From NCBI GenBank assembly GCA_019914995.1, contig CM034134.1, positions 8,316,463-8,380,462 of the forward strand: DNA of 64,000 bases, read 5' to 3'. Below the pieces are notes generated by a model that saw only the letters and a program-made list of their open reading frames with translations, ran no database searches and was not told the DNA's origin. The position numbers were made by a program, and so were the translations under genes. Shown piece by piece: positions 13,010 to 25,829 of this stretch. Source of the stretch: Acanthochlamys bracteata (Eukaryota; Streptophyta; Magnoliopsida; Pandanales; Velloziaceae). The number at the start of each line of letters is the position of its first letter. Position 1 is the first letter of the stretch.

Positions 13010-13165
13010 ATTATTAACGAGCGTAAATTTTAAGCCCACAAAATCAGAATTCAGTTGGTCCAATTTAATAAGTTGCTGGCTCACCTTCAAGTTAGTTAAT
13101 TCATTTTTTATTTGGGTATTATTTTAAACGCCTACGCTACTAACTCGGTTCTAATCTATAAGATA
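13010..13165. repeat. Diverged direct repeat, left copy
   Basis: This segment matches 13389-13535. Shared marks in order include TTAA-GAGCGTAAATTTTAAG, AAATCAGAAT, GGTCCAAT, GTTAGTTAATTC and TACGCTACTAACTCGG. The copies are about 380 bp apart and clearly diverged. They may be pieces of an old transposon; no coding is visible. Confidence 0.5.
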
Positions 13166-13388
13166 ATTCGTCTTTCATTTGAGCCCACTATGCTGTACAT
13201 GCTACTAATTTGGGCCTAATATAATTTAGAGGCTCAATAATTTTTTCTTCAGCAACAAGTCGGATAACTCAATTCTACTGGACTTTGATATTAATTATAG
13301 GATTAAATTTCTACATAAAATAATTGATCAATCTCTTATGGAGTAGCATCTCCTAATTAATAAGCTCATATCCATCTCCTAATATAGG

Positions 13389-13535
13389 ACTATTAAGAAG
13401 CGTGAATTTTTAAGTCAACCAAATCAGAATCCACTTGATCCAATCGAATGTGAGTTTCCGGTTAGCTAATTCGTTTTTTACTTAGGCACTATTCCAAATC
13501 CGTACGTTACTAATTCGGATTTAGCATAATTCGAA
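13389..13535. repeat. Diverged direct repeat, right copy
   Basis: This is the partner of 13010-13165, with AAGAAGCGTGAATTTTTAAG, AAATCAGAATCCA, GATCCAAT, GTTAGCTAATTC and ACGTTACTAATTCGG in the same order. The intervening DNA contains a weaker third echo near 13190-13225. Confidence 0.5.
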
Positions 13536-13766
13536 AGCAAAACAAGTAACAACGAAGTCTAAGATTAAAGTTAATAATAATAACAATTATGTTTATCTTA
13601 TCTCAAGGAAAATATTATTACATAGCGTTGTCACAAAGAAATATGGCTACTCATCAAGATTAGTGAATCTTAAATTATTCGACAGAGACATTTGATCGAC
13701 AAATATGGAAAGACATCCTTCAATGGCCAGCAATTAGTTACAAGTAGTTCCGCTTCTATGACTTAA

Positions 13767-13933
13767 ATTTCTCGGAACTCACTTTTTTGATCAAAAAGTC
13801 ACTTTCAGATACAATCAAATTCAAACCTACTTTCAAATATAATCAAATATAAAAGCTGAAACTCACTTCTTAGAAAACTCATTTCTCAAAAACTCGCTTT
13901 TAGAAACTCATTTCTTTGCAACCAAACAAGCCC
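13767..13933. mobile_element. Probable truncated Tourist-like MITE
   Basis: Read on the minus strand the right end is GGGCTTGTTTGGTTGCAAAG, preceded by TTA, which resembles the GGGC-TGTTT termini of PIF/Harbinger (Tourist) MITEs. The same architecture is seen intact at 57624-57873. The interior carries several AAACTCAYTTC units, also shared with that element. I do not find a matching left terminus, so the copy is probably truncated. Confidence 0.35.
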
Positions 13934-14259
13934 TAAAGCACATATAACATGTATACTCTCAGTGTGCAGTTTGTCTTTAGTTCTGATGGATAAATCTTTG
14001 AAAATGAATTGGTGTTACTTCCTTTTCAAAGACTGCTTTGGAGAAGAACTGATTGGAGACGCCAAACATAAACCTGCTGCAAAATTTTAACTCAATGGGC
14101 TATTCCAGTATTCATCCTTGTCTGCTTTTGAGGATGGAACAAAGGACCTAAACTATATCAGCTTTTGAGGATGCACCAAGGGATATTAGTTATATGGTAA
14201 GTACCTTGGCTCCTTAGATGTAAAAAATCTGGAGGGTATATTCTCCATTAAAAAATCAG

Positions 14260-15775
14260 CAGGATGCGGATATTCTGTTCTGTGGTGAAACAATTTGGCC
14301 AGCGCTCTCCTCTCCTCTTGCAATCCTGTCAAATGTAGGAATCAATGCGATGATGATAGTGATATACCTTGGCCGAATACTTTTGGATTACTGTTACAAG
14401 TCACAATCCTGAATTATGTTGCACAATGAACTCATGAACATAAAACTTGGAAGAGAGCATTGTTGTCTGACTCATTAAATTTGCCTAGACCATCAATTGA
14501 TAAAACAGAAACTGTTCATCAACAGCTGTGTGGTTGTACTTATTCAAACACATGTTCTGAAGAGCTTCTTCCCATACATGAGGCATTCATGATGGTTTGG
14601 AATAGCATATTCTGCTCTCCTGTGCAACAAAAAGTAGTCAAGAATCAGTACTGAAGTTGCATACTATCTAACCATATTGAATATCTGAGTAATAAAAGAG
14701 TATCTTGCCGAAGTGAGATTACAATATGCTACTCTTGAAATTCAGATTTAGCTGCAATTAACTTATGACTCCACAGGTTTGATCTACCAAAACTTAGAAA
14801 TACAGTAGAACCTCCTTTAGAGGGAACCTGCCAAGAAAACATGGATAAGGTGTTACTTAAAAAGATGTCATCCCACTTAAGAAACGCGTTACTTAATAAA
14901 TGTTGTCCAATCTTTTCCGCTTGCTTTTAGAATTTTTATAATACCTTTGCTCTCTTTACCCACTTCGAATTCGATATTACTGACTTGATTCCATACAACT
15001 TCTAATCATGCAACCACCAATACATAAAGCTCAACTTTTGAAAAATAGCAAAATCAAGTACATTGCAGCATACCAAGAAAAGAAGAATAACCGACAGACA
15101 CATTACCGAAGGCAAAAGTCGATGTGCCAAAAACTTTGGCTTTGCCAGTCTTCCTCATGTCCTGATACGGCAAATTTTTCAGAATGAGAATTCTAAATAC
15201 ACCAATATATTCACTCTCATCAGGAATCTGTCCTTCCAAAGCAAGTTTATTCATGGTTAGCTCATCGAGGGACATCACGAAGCGCACATTCTTCTTAGAG
15301 TATACACCAATTGGGAGAAGTTAATGCTGAAGGATATTATTACCAGCAGATAAAAGAACAAGAATGGTGAGAGCTACTGTACATAACTAACATCAGATAC
15401 TCTAGCGACTACTAAAGAGGATATGTGAACAGTAAAAATAAAAGATTTGGTCTCTGTATAACAAAAAGAAGAGTTTAAAACCTGACTCTTCGATGGTCGT
15501 CTCAAGAACTCAGAGCTTCCAAATATACAAGATGATACCACAACAGTGCAGGTAGGCATATACTCCCCTTCTTTCTCAGATATATCACCCCCACTGCTGG
15601 GATATGCCTCTGGCCCTATCACAAACGACAGCTCCCATCTCTAGCATAATAAGAGGCCTCTCTTTCTTCAATTGTTTGGTGGCCACCAAACCTGGGTTCA
15701 GACCTCCCGCTGTGAGACTTTTCCTCTTGAGCTACATATTCTAAAGAAAGTTTGTGAATTTCATATAATCTTTGG
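14260..15775 (-). pseudogene. Decayed DUF616 glycosyltransferase (MUCI70/TOD1 family)
   Basis: Family blocks appear in the correct order on the minus strand, in changing frames. About 15770-15660 gives LSLEYVAQEEK and EPRFGGHQTIEEREASYYAR. About 15600-15485 gives GEYMPTCTVVVSSCIFGSSE then FLRRPSKSQ, ending at a GT donor. About 15300-15155 gives YSKKNVRFVMSLDE and FRILILKNLPYQDMRKTGK. About 14575-14500 gives WEEALQNMCLNKYNHTAVDE and QFLFYQ. About 14310 gives ERRALAKLFHHR. Intact relatives are Golgi proteins tied to pectin/xylan mucilage (MUCI70). Lesions include stops after CRL near 15625, a frameshift after FLFYQ near 14500, loss of the stretch holding the LFP/SIW motifs between 15150 and 14575, and a frameshift inside the DCERR motif. 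Intron positions are kept, so it is not a retrocopy. A basic KRAKSKTRKKHK frame at about 16110-16140 may be part of the N-terminus. Confidence 0.8.
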
Positions 15776-17473
15776 GTTCTGCTATGTTGTCAACCGACTC
15801 TAAAATATCAACTGGACATGGGAATCTGGCATTTTGACAGAAGCATAGAGACATGATTGAGGATTATCACAACCGATGTTTTCATTGCAAATGCGGAGTA
15901 CAAAAGAATTATTCAAAGTAAAATTAACCAAGACTAAAAGATAAAGCTTTTAGATGAATGATGCTAGAATCTAGATGGAAAACCAAACATTACGTCAAAG
16001 GGTATAAGAATTGCTGTAAATATCTCAAGCAACCTCGTATAAATTGAACACTGAAATCGTAACAACCAAAAAGGAGAAGAGGAAGCAATCGCTTATAGTC
16101 TTATGCTTCTTTCTCGTCTTTGATTTCGCCCTCTTGTATGCACCATGTCCCAATTTGTTTTGGGCAACCATTGTTGATGCATTGGTGTCATTGTACTGTT
16201 CCAACATTGTTTTGTGATTTCTTTCCAAGATGATCATCTAAATCATGTGACATTCATGTCAGTTGAGTAGTTATCATAATAACATTTGCACCACTAACAC
16301 AATAATAAAAGTTAATTCATACATAGCATACATTCATCATATAAACTGATTTTCATGAGTAATCAAAGAACATTATATGACAGCGAATTTCGCTAAAACT
16401 CTACTTAACAAATCAGTATCACAGAAGTTCGAACTAATTTACACATAAACAAGCATCATTGCAAATAACATAATCACTTCATTTCGTAAAAGATCGAACC
16501 TTTGTTTCATGTTTGGCCAAATTCAAGCAAAGTAATATCAAATTGGGCAAGAAATTGATTCACACATAAACAAGTATCCTTACTAATTATAAAATTACTT
16601 CAAATTTCCAAAAGAGACCAAATTTTTGTTTCAATATTTGTCCAATTCAAACAATCAAAACAAAAAACTATCAGATAGAGCAGCAAAATCTAATCTTTTT
16701 TTCTGAAACATATCAGAGAACAACTACAAATAAGCAACCTTCAAGAAATTGGGAGGCAGCTTGAATCTGAAAAATGCTAGATAGATCAGTATGAAAACCC
16801 GCTGGAAAATCTAGACCGTTGATCTACTCGTCAGCACGAACGATGATATCCTCCCTCTCCTTGCAATCGTTCGAACAGAGAAATTCTTCAGATTGAAGAA
16901 CGTATTATCAATTTCTGATTTCCACTATTATCCTTTACTATTTTCTAATTTACGACTTGAATGTATATGTTATGTAACAACAGAAACGGATAGGTATTTT
17001 AGTCTTTTCAGTTTACAAAATGAAATAGAATTAAGAGAAACCCTAGTTGATATAAATTTCAACTTTTTTCTTCTCTCTCGTTCGTTCGTTTCCCAATCTC
17101 ACAGGAAAAGGGAAGGATTTTTTAAAGGGGAACGAAAATTGGTTTTCATAATTGAGTATTCGACGTAAGGTGAAGTTCAAGTCATAAAAGATGATTTGTT
17201 GGGAATTCTTTTGAGATTTTTTGAGCAATTTTCGTTTTTGAAGTTTTGAATTTTTTGATAACAAATTGCCACGATAGTTAGATTATGTATTGTAATTTTT
17301 GCAGTAATTTCTATTTGGCATCTTTAGTTGGAGTTATTGTTGTGAAGTTGTTATAATCAAAGATTGTTTCTTGCATTTATGTAGTTGAGAAATTGCTTTC
17401 CTACTGAAAGAATTTTAAATTAATGTTTTTTTATCAATAATTCGCAGTAGGAAGACAGCGAAGTAGAAAAAAA
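15776..17473. other. Intergenic region and THADA promoter/leader
   Basis: This is AT-rich DNA between the DUF616 relic and the THADA-like gene. The left part may hold the relic's lost N-terminal exon (about 16025-16240). The right part should hold the THADA promoter. A plausible 5' UTR intron runs from a GTAAGG donor at 17165 to a TTCGCAG acceptor ending at 17447, leaving a 26-base leader exon before the ATG. Confidence 0.45.
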
Positions 17474-20400
17474 ATGTCAGCGAAGTGGCGTGCTTTGCAA
17501 CACCGGCACCGTTACTCTTACAGCTCTGTTGTGTTTCCAAAACAATTTATGGTAACAGTAGATGCTAGTTTAGGTGGGGAACTAGTGTCGAGCTTGCTTT
17601 CTGAGTTCTTCTCCAAGTTACAGCAAATGACAAGTTTGACCTCAACCTACGCTCAAATGGCTGATGCTAAGGACCTTGCAGCGTCCTTCACCCAGTTGCT
17701 GGCTTCTACACCTCAGAGCAATGCGAATGTCCTTCCTAAAGCTATCTCTTTGTATCTTGAGATTTTGTTCCTTGAGAATTCGCTCCCTCTCCATCGCACT
17801 CTCATCTCAGCTCTGACAAAGACCAAAAAGTTTCTACCTGTGATTTCGGAGTGTTTCTATGCCTTGGGGAAAGAGTACGGAGATTTGGGTAAGTTTGGAA
17901 GGAAGAGATTTGCAGTGTCTAGGGCAGCATTGTCTTTGATGGGTTATCCCAAGCTCGGATATTTGAATGAGGCGATAGAAAAATGCTCCATCTTGGCTGC
18001 AATGGATGTAGTTCATAGCTTGGAGAGTGTGATGAGAGATATTGATTGTGGGTCACGACCTTCTCCAACAGTGATGGAGCAGTGCCAGGAGGGAATGTCA
18101 TGCTTGTACTACTTGCTTCAAAAGTTCCCAGGCAAATTTCTTGATACAGAGGAGGGCTCGACCACCTTTGAGAGTGTTGTCTGTACTATTTTGAATGTTC
18201 TGAAGTCTTCAGCCTTCTCTAGAGATTGTCTAGTAGCAGGTGGTGTGAGCTTATGTGCTGCACTTCAAGCTTGCATGAGTGTCAGCGAGCTCTCGGCTTT
18301 CTTTTCTAGAGCACTCTTTGGTTTGAACGGCGAAGACGGAGATGCTGGTGATTTGGCTGCAAGGAGGGTGTTGCCTAGTGGAAATCTGTTCTTGGAGATC
18401 AAAGACTTTCCGGTCCTCAGTAGACTTTGCTTGCTGAGAGGAATATTGACAGCTATACCGAGGGTAGTACTCAATGACCAGTTAGTTGAAGTTAATTCTG
18501 GTCGAGTATGGAGTATATTATATAATGGCATTCTGCCCGAACTATGCACCTATTGTGAAGATCCTATTGACAGCCATTTCAACTTCCATGCATTAACAGT
18601 AACACAGATTTGTCTGCAGCAGATAAAAACTTCAACACTTGGAAATCTCATTGGTGCTTCCAACGATTTTGATCCTGTTCCTGAAACCATGGTAAGACGC
18701 ATACTGAGGATAATATGGAATAATCTGGAAGATCCTCTGAGTCAGACTGTCAAGCAGGTGCATATCATCTTTGATCTCCTCCTCGACATTGAATCATCTC
18801 TTCCATTGGAAGAGACTTGTACTAGATATGAGTCTATTTTGTCCAAGATTTCAGAAGACCTACTCCGCTTGGGCCCTCGTTGCAAGGGAAGATATGTGCC
18901 TCTAGGTACTCTTACCAGGCGTTTGAGTGCAAAATCGCTGATAGAGCTGAAACCTGACCTTCTATTTGAGATTGTTTGTGCCTATATAGATGATGATGTT
19001 TGTTGCGCTGTCACATCATTCTTTAAGTGCTTTCTTGAGTGTTTGCGTGATGAATGTTGGAGAGATGATGGTGTTGAGAAAGGTTATGATTCTTTCAGAG
19101 GGTTTTGTCTACCACCGATAATGCTCGGTCTCACATCTGGGAACTCCAAGCTTAGGTCTAATCTCAACATATATGCTGTTCCAGTTATTCTAGAAGTTGA
19201 TACGGATAGCATATTTGAAATGCTTGCTTACATCTCAATTGGTCCAGCAAGAGATGTGAAAGACTTTGGGATGATTGTAAATATTGATCAGTGTGTGGCT
19301 GCTTTGGTTTCTTTGCTAAAGGTGTCTCGTGTGCTCGCTCTATTTGACGGAGATATTGATGTGGAAAATGGTGATTTGGTGAAAGAGAGTGCTGGGCATG
19401 CTGCTATGGTATGTGTAAAGAGCATTAATGTAAAAATCCCTGTGGAGTGGTTAACAATGGCGTTAATGCATGCTGATGAAAGTCTAAGAATAGATGCTGC
19501 TGAGTCATTGTTTCTGAATCCCAAGACTGCCAGCTTGCCTTCCTCTTTGGAGCTCAACCTAATGAGAGAGGTGCTACCCCTCAACATGCGCTGCTGTTCA
19601 ACAGGTTTTCTGATGAAATGGACCAGTTTGTTCAGGAAGTTCTTCTCTAGAGCCCGTACTGCTTTAGAGAGGCTCATCAAACAAGGTTTGTGGCAGCCAG
19701 TTGCATGCTCCCATGTTTCTGATTGTGGTGTTCATAACACAAAGGATCATACTGTTGACAAAGCAGAAGACCTCTTTAAATTTATGAAGTGGCTGAGTTG
19801 CTTCCTTTTTTACTGTTGTTATCCTTCTGCTCCATATGAAAGGAAAACTATGGCTATGTCACTCATTCTTATACTGATGGATGTTTGGCCTGTATGTCTG
19901 CACCAAGGAAATGTATGCCTATATCCATATAGAGAAGGATTTACAACACCTGATGCGACGTTGTTACTGGTTGGATCTATGATTGATAGCTGGGATAGAC
20001 TAAGGGAAAGCTCTTTCCGCATTCTTTTATCTTTTCCTACCCCACTTCCTGGACTTCCGTCCTCTGACTCTGTAGGAGAAGTCATTAAATGGGCTAGAAG
20101 ATTGGTCTGTAGTCCACGGGTTCGAGAAAGTGATGCAGGTGCTCTTACTTTCAGGCTTGTTTTCCGAAAGTATGTCTTGGATCTTGGTTGGTTCCTCGGA
20201 CCTAGTGTTAATGTTATTTGTCCGGACGCTCGCTCAGAGCTCACAAACGGATATCATCAAGACGTGCAAGTCAAAGCTCCAGTCGTGGAGTATATATCCT
20301 CGCTTATTGACTGGCTAAATAGTCTTGTTGAGGAGGGTGAGAAAAATCTCCTTGAGGCATGCAAGAAGAGTTTTGTTCATGGTGTGTTGCTAACACTGAG

Positions 20401-23400
20401 GTATACCTTTGAGGAGTTGGACTGGAGCTCTGAAAGTGTATTGTCAAGTAACCGTCAGATGAAATGCTTGCTTGAAAAATTATTTGCGTTAATCATGCGG
20501 GTGACGTCATTAGCTCTATGGGTTGTATCTGCGGATGTATGGTCCATGCCCTATGACATTGATGATATGGCAAATGATGATGCTATTGACTTGGATATTC
20601 CAATCGAGATGGATACACCAGCATCCGCAACTGAGCCAGCGAATGAACTTACAAAGACTAAAAACTATGGCAAACCAGCGGAGCAAGTTGTCATGGTTGG
20701 TTGTTGGCTCGCAATGAAGGAGGTCAGATTCTTTATCACTTTTCAATCTGTTTCTCAGACCATTTGACTTCTATTCTTTCTTTCTCTTACATGCCTTTTA
20801 AGATTCTATATCACCCAATATGTTTATCAACTAAGGTAGCTGCGAGCATCAGTCTACTTTGTAAAGAAATTGGTGTTGTCATTTGCATACCTGCAGGCTT
20901 GTCTTCCACTTGAAAAGATCAGTTTATTTATTCTGTTTCACTAAACAAAGGTTCTCTCTTTCCAGGTCAGTCTCCTCTTGGGAACCATAATCAGGAAAAT
21001 TCCACTCCCAGTCACCGGTGATCTAGATGTGTCTAATCTTGTCTCTAATCCAGCTAAACCCGATGAAGAAAAAGTTATGTTGGAGGATGAGATGATTAAT
21101 GTACAGCAACTGGAGGATATTGGCAACCATTTTTTGCAAGTTCTTTTAAAGATGAAGCACAATGGGGCCATTGATAAGACAAGGGCTGGGTTCACTGCTC
21201 TTTGCAATCGTCTTCTTTGTTCCAATGACCCTAGGTTTGTTCGGTCTTACATATGGCAGAGGAACTTGCTCTTTCTTTTTTGCTTTGAGGAAGTTATTCT
21301 CTTTGCTGTCAAATCATCATTTACATTCTTTCATTGTTTGCAGACCCATGAATATGTGGTTCACAAAAGTTATACTTTTCTATAAACTGCTCTATTCTTT
21401 TGGCTACCTGAATAAATATGTTTCTCAAGTATGGTATTCTTGATAATGAAAGATTTTCTAAAATTTCTAAAGTTCTCTACTAGTTAGGCACTCCTAGCCA
21501 ATTCTTGTGCTAAACACATGGTTATATGTATTTAATTGAAAAAGATATTTCTTCTGGGAAATAATTGTAATTTACTACTTCTAATAGACTAATACCCATT
21601 ATAAGTTTCTGATCATGAGAAAGCTTTTCCTGAGATAACAAAAAGATACTTGCTAAGGCTTTTTTGTTCTTGTTGTTGTTGAAAGGTCTTTTTGGAAGTA
21701 GAGAATAGGTTTTGTTTAGTTGTTGACTTAGATTGTCTCAGACTTAATCAGTTCTTCTAATAGGCTGAACTTGGGACATCATGTCCCCTACTATATTGCA
21801 TGGTTTCTGTGGACCTGAGCTACTTTTTTCTTTTTAGGCTATGCAAAATGACTGAATCATGGATGGAGAAACTGATGGAGAGGATAGTTGCGAAAGGCCA
21901 AACTGTTGATGACTTATTAAGGAGGAGCGCTGGGATTCCTGCAGCTTTCATTGCTCTTTTTCTCTCTGAGCCAGAAGGGACCCCAAAAAAGCTTCTTCCA
22001 TGTGCTTTGCGACGGCTAACAGACATTGCTAACAGGTCTGTATGCCATACATATGAAAATGGCCAAGACAGCAATGATTCAAACAGTATTAAAGTCCAGG
22101 GCCAAAGGGAAGAAACAAAGGAGATGGATGCATCTACGAGGATCTCCAAAGTACGAGATGAGGGTGTGATCCCCACTGTACATGCTTTCAATACACTAAG
22201 AGCTGCTTTCAATGATGCAAATTTATCAGCAGATACATCTGGATTTTCTGCTGAAGCTCTTATAGCTTCAATACGCTCATTTGCTTCTCCTTATTGGGAG
22301 GTACGAAACAGTGCTTGTCTTGCATATACGGCTCTTGTTCGCCGTATGATTGGTTTCCTCAATGTCCAAAAACGTGAATCAGCTAGGCGTGAATTGACTG
22401 GACTTGAGTTCTTCCACAGGTAAGTATCAACAAAGCATGTTATATTCGTTGAGTACACGGAATCATTATTGCTGCTGTTAGGAAGCCATCTAGATAGTAC
22501 AAATAATCTTGGAATCTTTTAGAACATTATAAAGGATAAAGAGAATATTCAATTAATGGAAATTACTGCAAATATATCTATAGAAATTTATTGCTGTGCT
22601 AATGTAAACTTGTATTGGTAGGTCTGACAGAACTTCCTATTGTAACTTGCATCCATCATAATACATAGCTTGTGGTTATGCTCTGTTGATTTTCCATAAA
22701 TTGGCCCCTTCTACTCTTCCTTTTTCTTCTCTTTCCTTCATGTTTGCAACGTCGTTTCCTTGTTATATGTGCTTTGCATGGATGATGAGTTTGGTTGACT
22801 GTGCTTTGATTGGATAACTGAAATTTAAATATTTAAGTATCTGATAGACTTCATTTTGTAGCTTGGGAATTGTCATATATAGGTTTGTGAACTTGTTTTG
22901 CCATTTTATTTCCAGTTTTTCCCTTCTTGTGTCCTTCAATCCCATGCTTTTGTTTTATCACTGTTGACAATATACTCTTATATGATTTGAATATGCATGT
23001 CATAATTACTGATAGTTTGTCCATTGAAGGTATCCTACTCTGCATCCTTTCATATTTACTGAATTGAAAATAGCCACACAACTGCTTGGGGATCGGTGCT
23101 CGAAGGATGTGGAATCAAGCATTTCAAAAGCCATCCATCCAAGTCTGTGCCCTATTCTCATACTCCTTTCCAGGCTGAAGCCTTCTCCTATCAGCGGCGC
23201 AACCGATGATGCTTTTGATCCAATTCTGTTTATGCCTTTTATCCAGAAATGTGCTACACAAAACAATTTTCGAGTTCGAGTTCTCGCATCAAGGGCCTTA
23301 ATAGGATTGGTGTCTAATGAGAAACTTCTGAGCGTTGTCAGTGAGATAGCTTATTCTCTGCCTCTTGAAAGGAAGCGGTTGGCCTTATCTAGAGCTCCAT

Positions 23401-25492
23401 GTGTTGGTTCTGCTACATCAGCTGATGTTTCGGATATTGGCGCAGCTGAAGCTGGCCTGTCAATGTCTTTCAACTCGATTCATGGAATATTATTACAGCT
23501 GTTCTCTCTTATTGATAGCAACTGCAGAAATTTAACTGATGCTACAAAGAAAAATCTGATTCTTGGTGAGCTCATTTTGGTGCTTAGGGAGTGTTCATGG
23601 ATTGGTAGGAAAGCATCTTGTCCCTGTCCAACACTAAACAGCTCATTCTTGCGGGTTGTGGAGCAGATGCTTAGTGTTGCAAGAACATCATACAGCCAAT
23701 ATTTTGCTAAAATTCTAAAGTTGTTACTGGAATTGACTTCTGAATGCTTGAAGAAAGGGCAAAGTTCTTTGTCAGGGTTCTATGATCCTACTCAAATTGA
23801 ACTCCACAAACAGGCTGCTTCATCCTTCTTTAGTTGCCTACTGATTGAGAATCAGGAAGACAAGGATGACACTCTCTGGATTAAGAGGCCCCTTCCAGCT
23901 GTGTCCAGTACCCCCAAGATGCTTGAGACAGGGTTATCTGTTGCAGGACTTCATGAACAAATTATTTCTTGCACTTCAGATTCTTCATATGAAGTTAGGG
24001 TTGCAACATTAAAATGGCTTTTACAGTCTGTTAACTCCTCGCAAAGCACCAGCTCTGATAATATTATTCATAAATGGTCAAGGACTTATCTTCAGTCCAC
24101 AGTTATGAAGCTATTACATACAGAAAAGAACCCAAAATGCCTATACTACCTATTGAAGATTATTTTTACGTGGAGTGTTTTGCAACTTGAGAATTCTGCT
24201 AATTTCATGGACATCGATTCTGTGATTGTGTTTTGGGACAGGTTAACTCATATGAACAGCACTATTATGCGAGTGAAGACTCAGGAAATCATTCTTTGCT
24301 GTATGGGGATATGTTTGAAGCAGCTTACAAGATTGTCTCAGAACTTGATGTTTGTCGATCAAACCCTGACAAACAGGGAATGCACTTCGGATATTACCTC
24401 CACTCACCAACCTATGCTGCTCGCTAAAGTCTATGCTTGCATTCATTCTTACGTCATTCTAATTAAGCAGCATAGTGCACCATCTGAGCCTGTGAACATG
24501 AGGAAAGCAGTAGTAGAGTCCATTGTAGCAAGTGATCTACTTAAACAATCAGACACAATTGCTTCATTTGTGTCGAACAACCAGATACCAGGTGATACGG
24601 AGGCATGTGAAGCAAGAAATCTCTATGCTTGCAGAATTCTGGATTTGTGGTTTATTTGCATTAAGCTGTTGGAGGATGAGGATATTATTGTTAGGGAAAG
24701 ACTTGCCAAATACGTTCATAGTTACATTTCGTCCAAGGAATTAAGCAGAAGCTCCTTTGCTGATGATGTCCCTGCACAGGTGGACAGAGTAATCATGTCA
24801 AGTTTCAAGTTTTTGTCAGATAAGTTTGGTCACTGGCTTGAGTATGTAAATTATCTCCTGAAGTGGACATATGAAATTTCAAATTCTGGAAGTACCAGCG
24901 GGGATCTAGTTCGCCGAATATTTGACAAGGAAATTGATAACCATCACGAAGAGAAATTGTTGGTATGCCAGATATGCTGCAACAATCTGGAGAAGCTTTT
25001 AGCTTCACAACGTTGGATGAATGAAGCCTGTCACAATGATCTCGACAATAGCAGCATAGCCAAGTTCTTCCTGGACTGGAGATTCAAATTTTTGCACCAG
25101 TTGGTATCATTTGCAAAGGACTCACTTGAAACAGAGGGGATAACAGAATGGATTGGTGGACTAGGTAACCACAAGGATGTTTTCACCCCATTATACGTCA
25201 ATATGCTAGCCCTATATGAGCTTACAAAGTTTAGCTCATTTACTAATTCGTTTGAAGTTTCTAAACTTCAAAATATTATTAAGCCATTTCTTAGAAATCC
25301 TGTAATATCCAACCTGTATACCTTATTGATTCGATCTCTTGAGAAGATTGAACCCCGAGCCGCTGCAGATGATTGTTCAATCTGGGGAAGTTTTGACCCT
25401 TATTTTCTTCTTAGGTAAAATCACCATTTTGTAAGTCTCTGCAATTCATACAGAATGCATAATCTCAATATTGATTTTGCAGAAATTTTTGA
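17474..25492 (+). CDS. THADA/Trm732-like DUF2428 protein
   Basis: The exons are 17474-20722, 20966-21234, 21838-22419, 23030-25414 and a tiny last exon 25483-25492; phases agree throughout, giving about 2164 aa. The product is the plant homologue of human THADA and yeast Trm732, a very large helical-repeat (ARM/HEAT-like) protein. In yeast, Trm732 partners the Trm7 methyltransferase for 2'-O-methylation of tRNA position 32. The signature DUF2428 block is at about residues 1076-1095 (GCWLAMKEVSLLLGTIIR), spanning the first intron, and the conserved ELTGLEFFHRYPTLHPF motif spans the exon 3/4 junction. The length suits plant family members of about 2100 aa. The N-terminus MSAKWRALQHRHRYSYSSVV looks like the natural start. 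The 3' end is ambiguous but trivial: read-through of the last donor stops at 25418, while splicing adds two residues. It converges on elongin A. Confidence 0.9.
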
Positions 25493-25829
25493 CCTGTATA
25501 TTCTTCTTCAGCGACAATGCTCTTCAGAAAGGATGACTTCAGTCACCTGTAAGTCATACATAGTGTATGGTAATTTATGAGATTTTTCAATTTTGTCAAG
25601 GCAAATTAAATTCAGATGAAAGAAACAAGAAGTTGTTTGTATTGAAAACATTTATACATGCACATTTTACAGTTTCACAAATGATTACGTTACTTTCATA
25701 GCCAATTCAAAGAATTGGTTAAAAAAGAGTATCCAGATTTTCCCTGATATAAAACACATTTAATCAGAATATGGTATTACAATGGGGAATCCCCAACGAG
25801 TTGACACCCTTTATGAAGCTTGGTGTATG

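Larger units (their letters stand above)
9607..14259. other. Gene-free AT-rich intergenic region with repeats
   Basis: This holds the TCP 3' UTR and then AT-rich DNA without a convincing gene. A family 2 repeat (11130-11411), a diverged direct duplication (13010-13165 and 13389-13535) and a probable truncated Tourist-like element (13767-13933) can be recognised. A 70-codon lysine-rich frame around 11.6 kb sits on a poly-A run and is not believable as a gene. Confidence 0.6.

Noticed and set aside
14460..14654. Plus-strand frame of 64 codons
   Set aside because: It is antisense to the DUF616 relic, whose minus-strand frames show recognisable family motifs in order.
19288..20244. Minus-strand frames of 130 and 141 codons inside THADA
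   Set aside because: They are antisense to a long conserved exon, and no independent evidence supports them.
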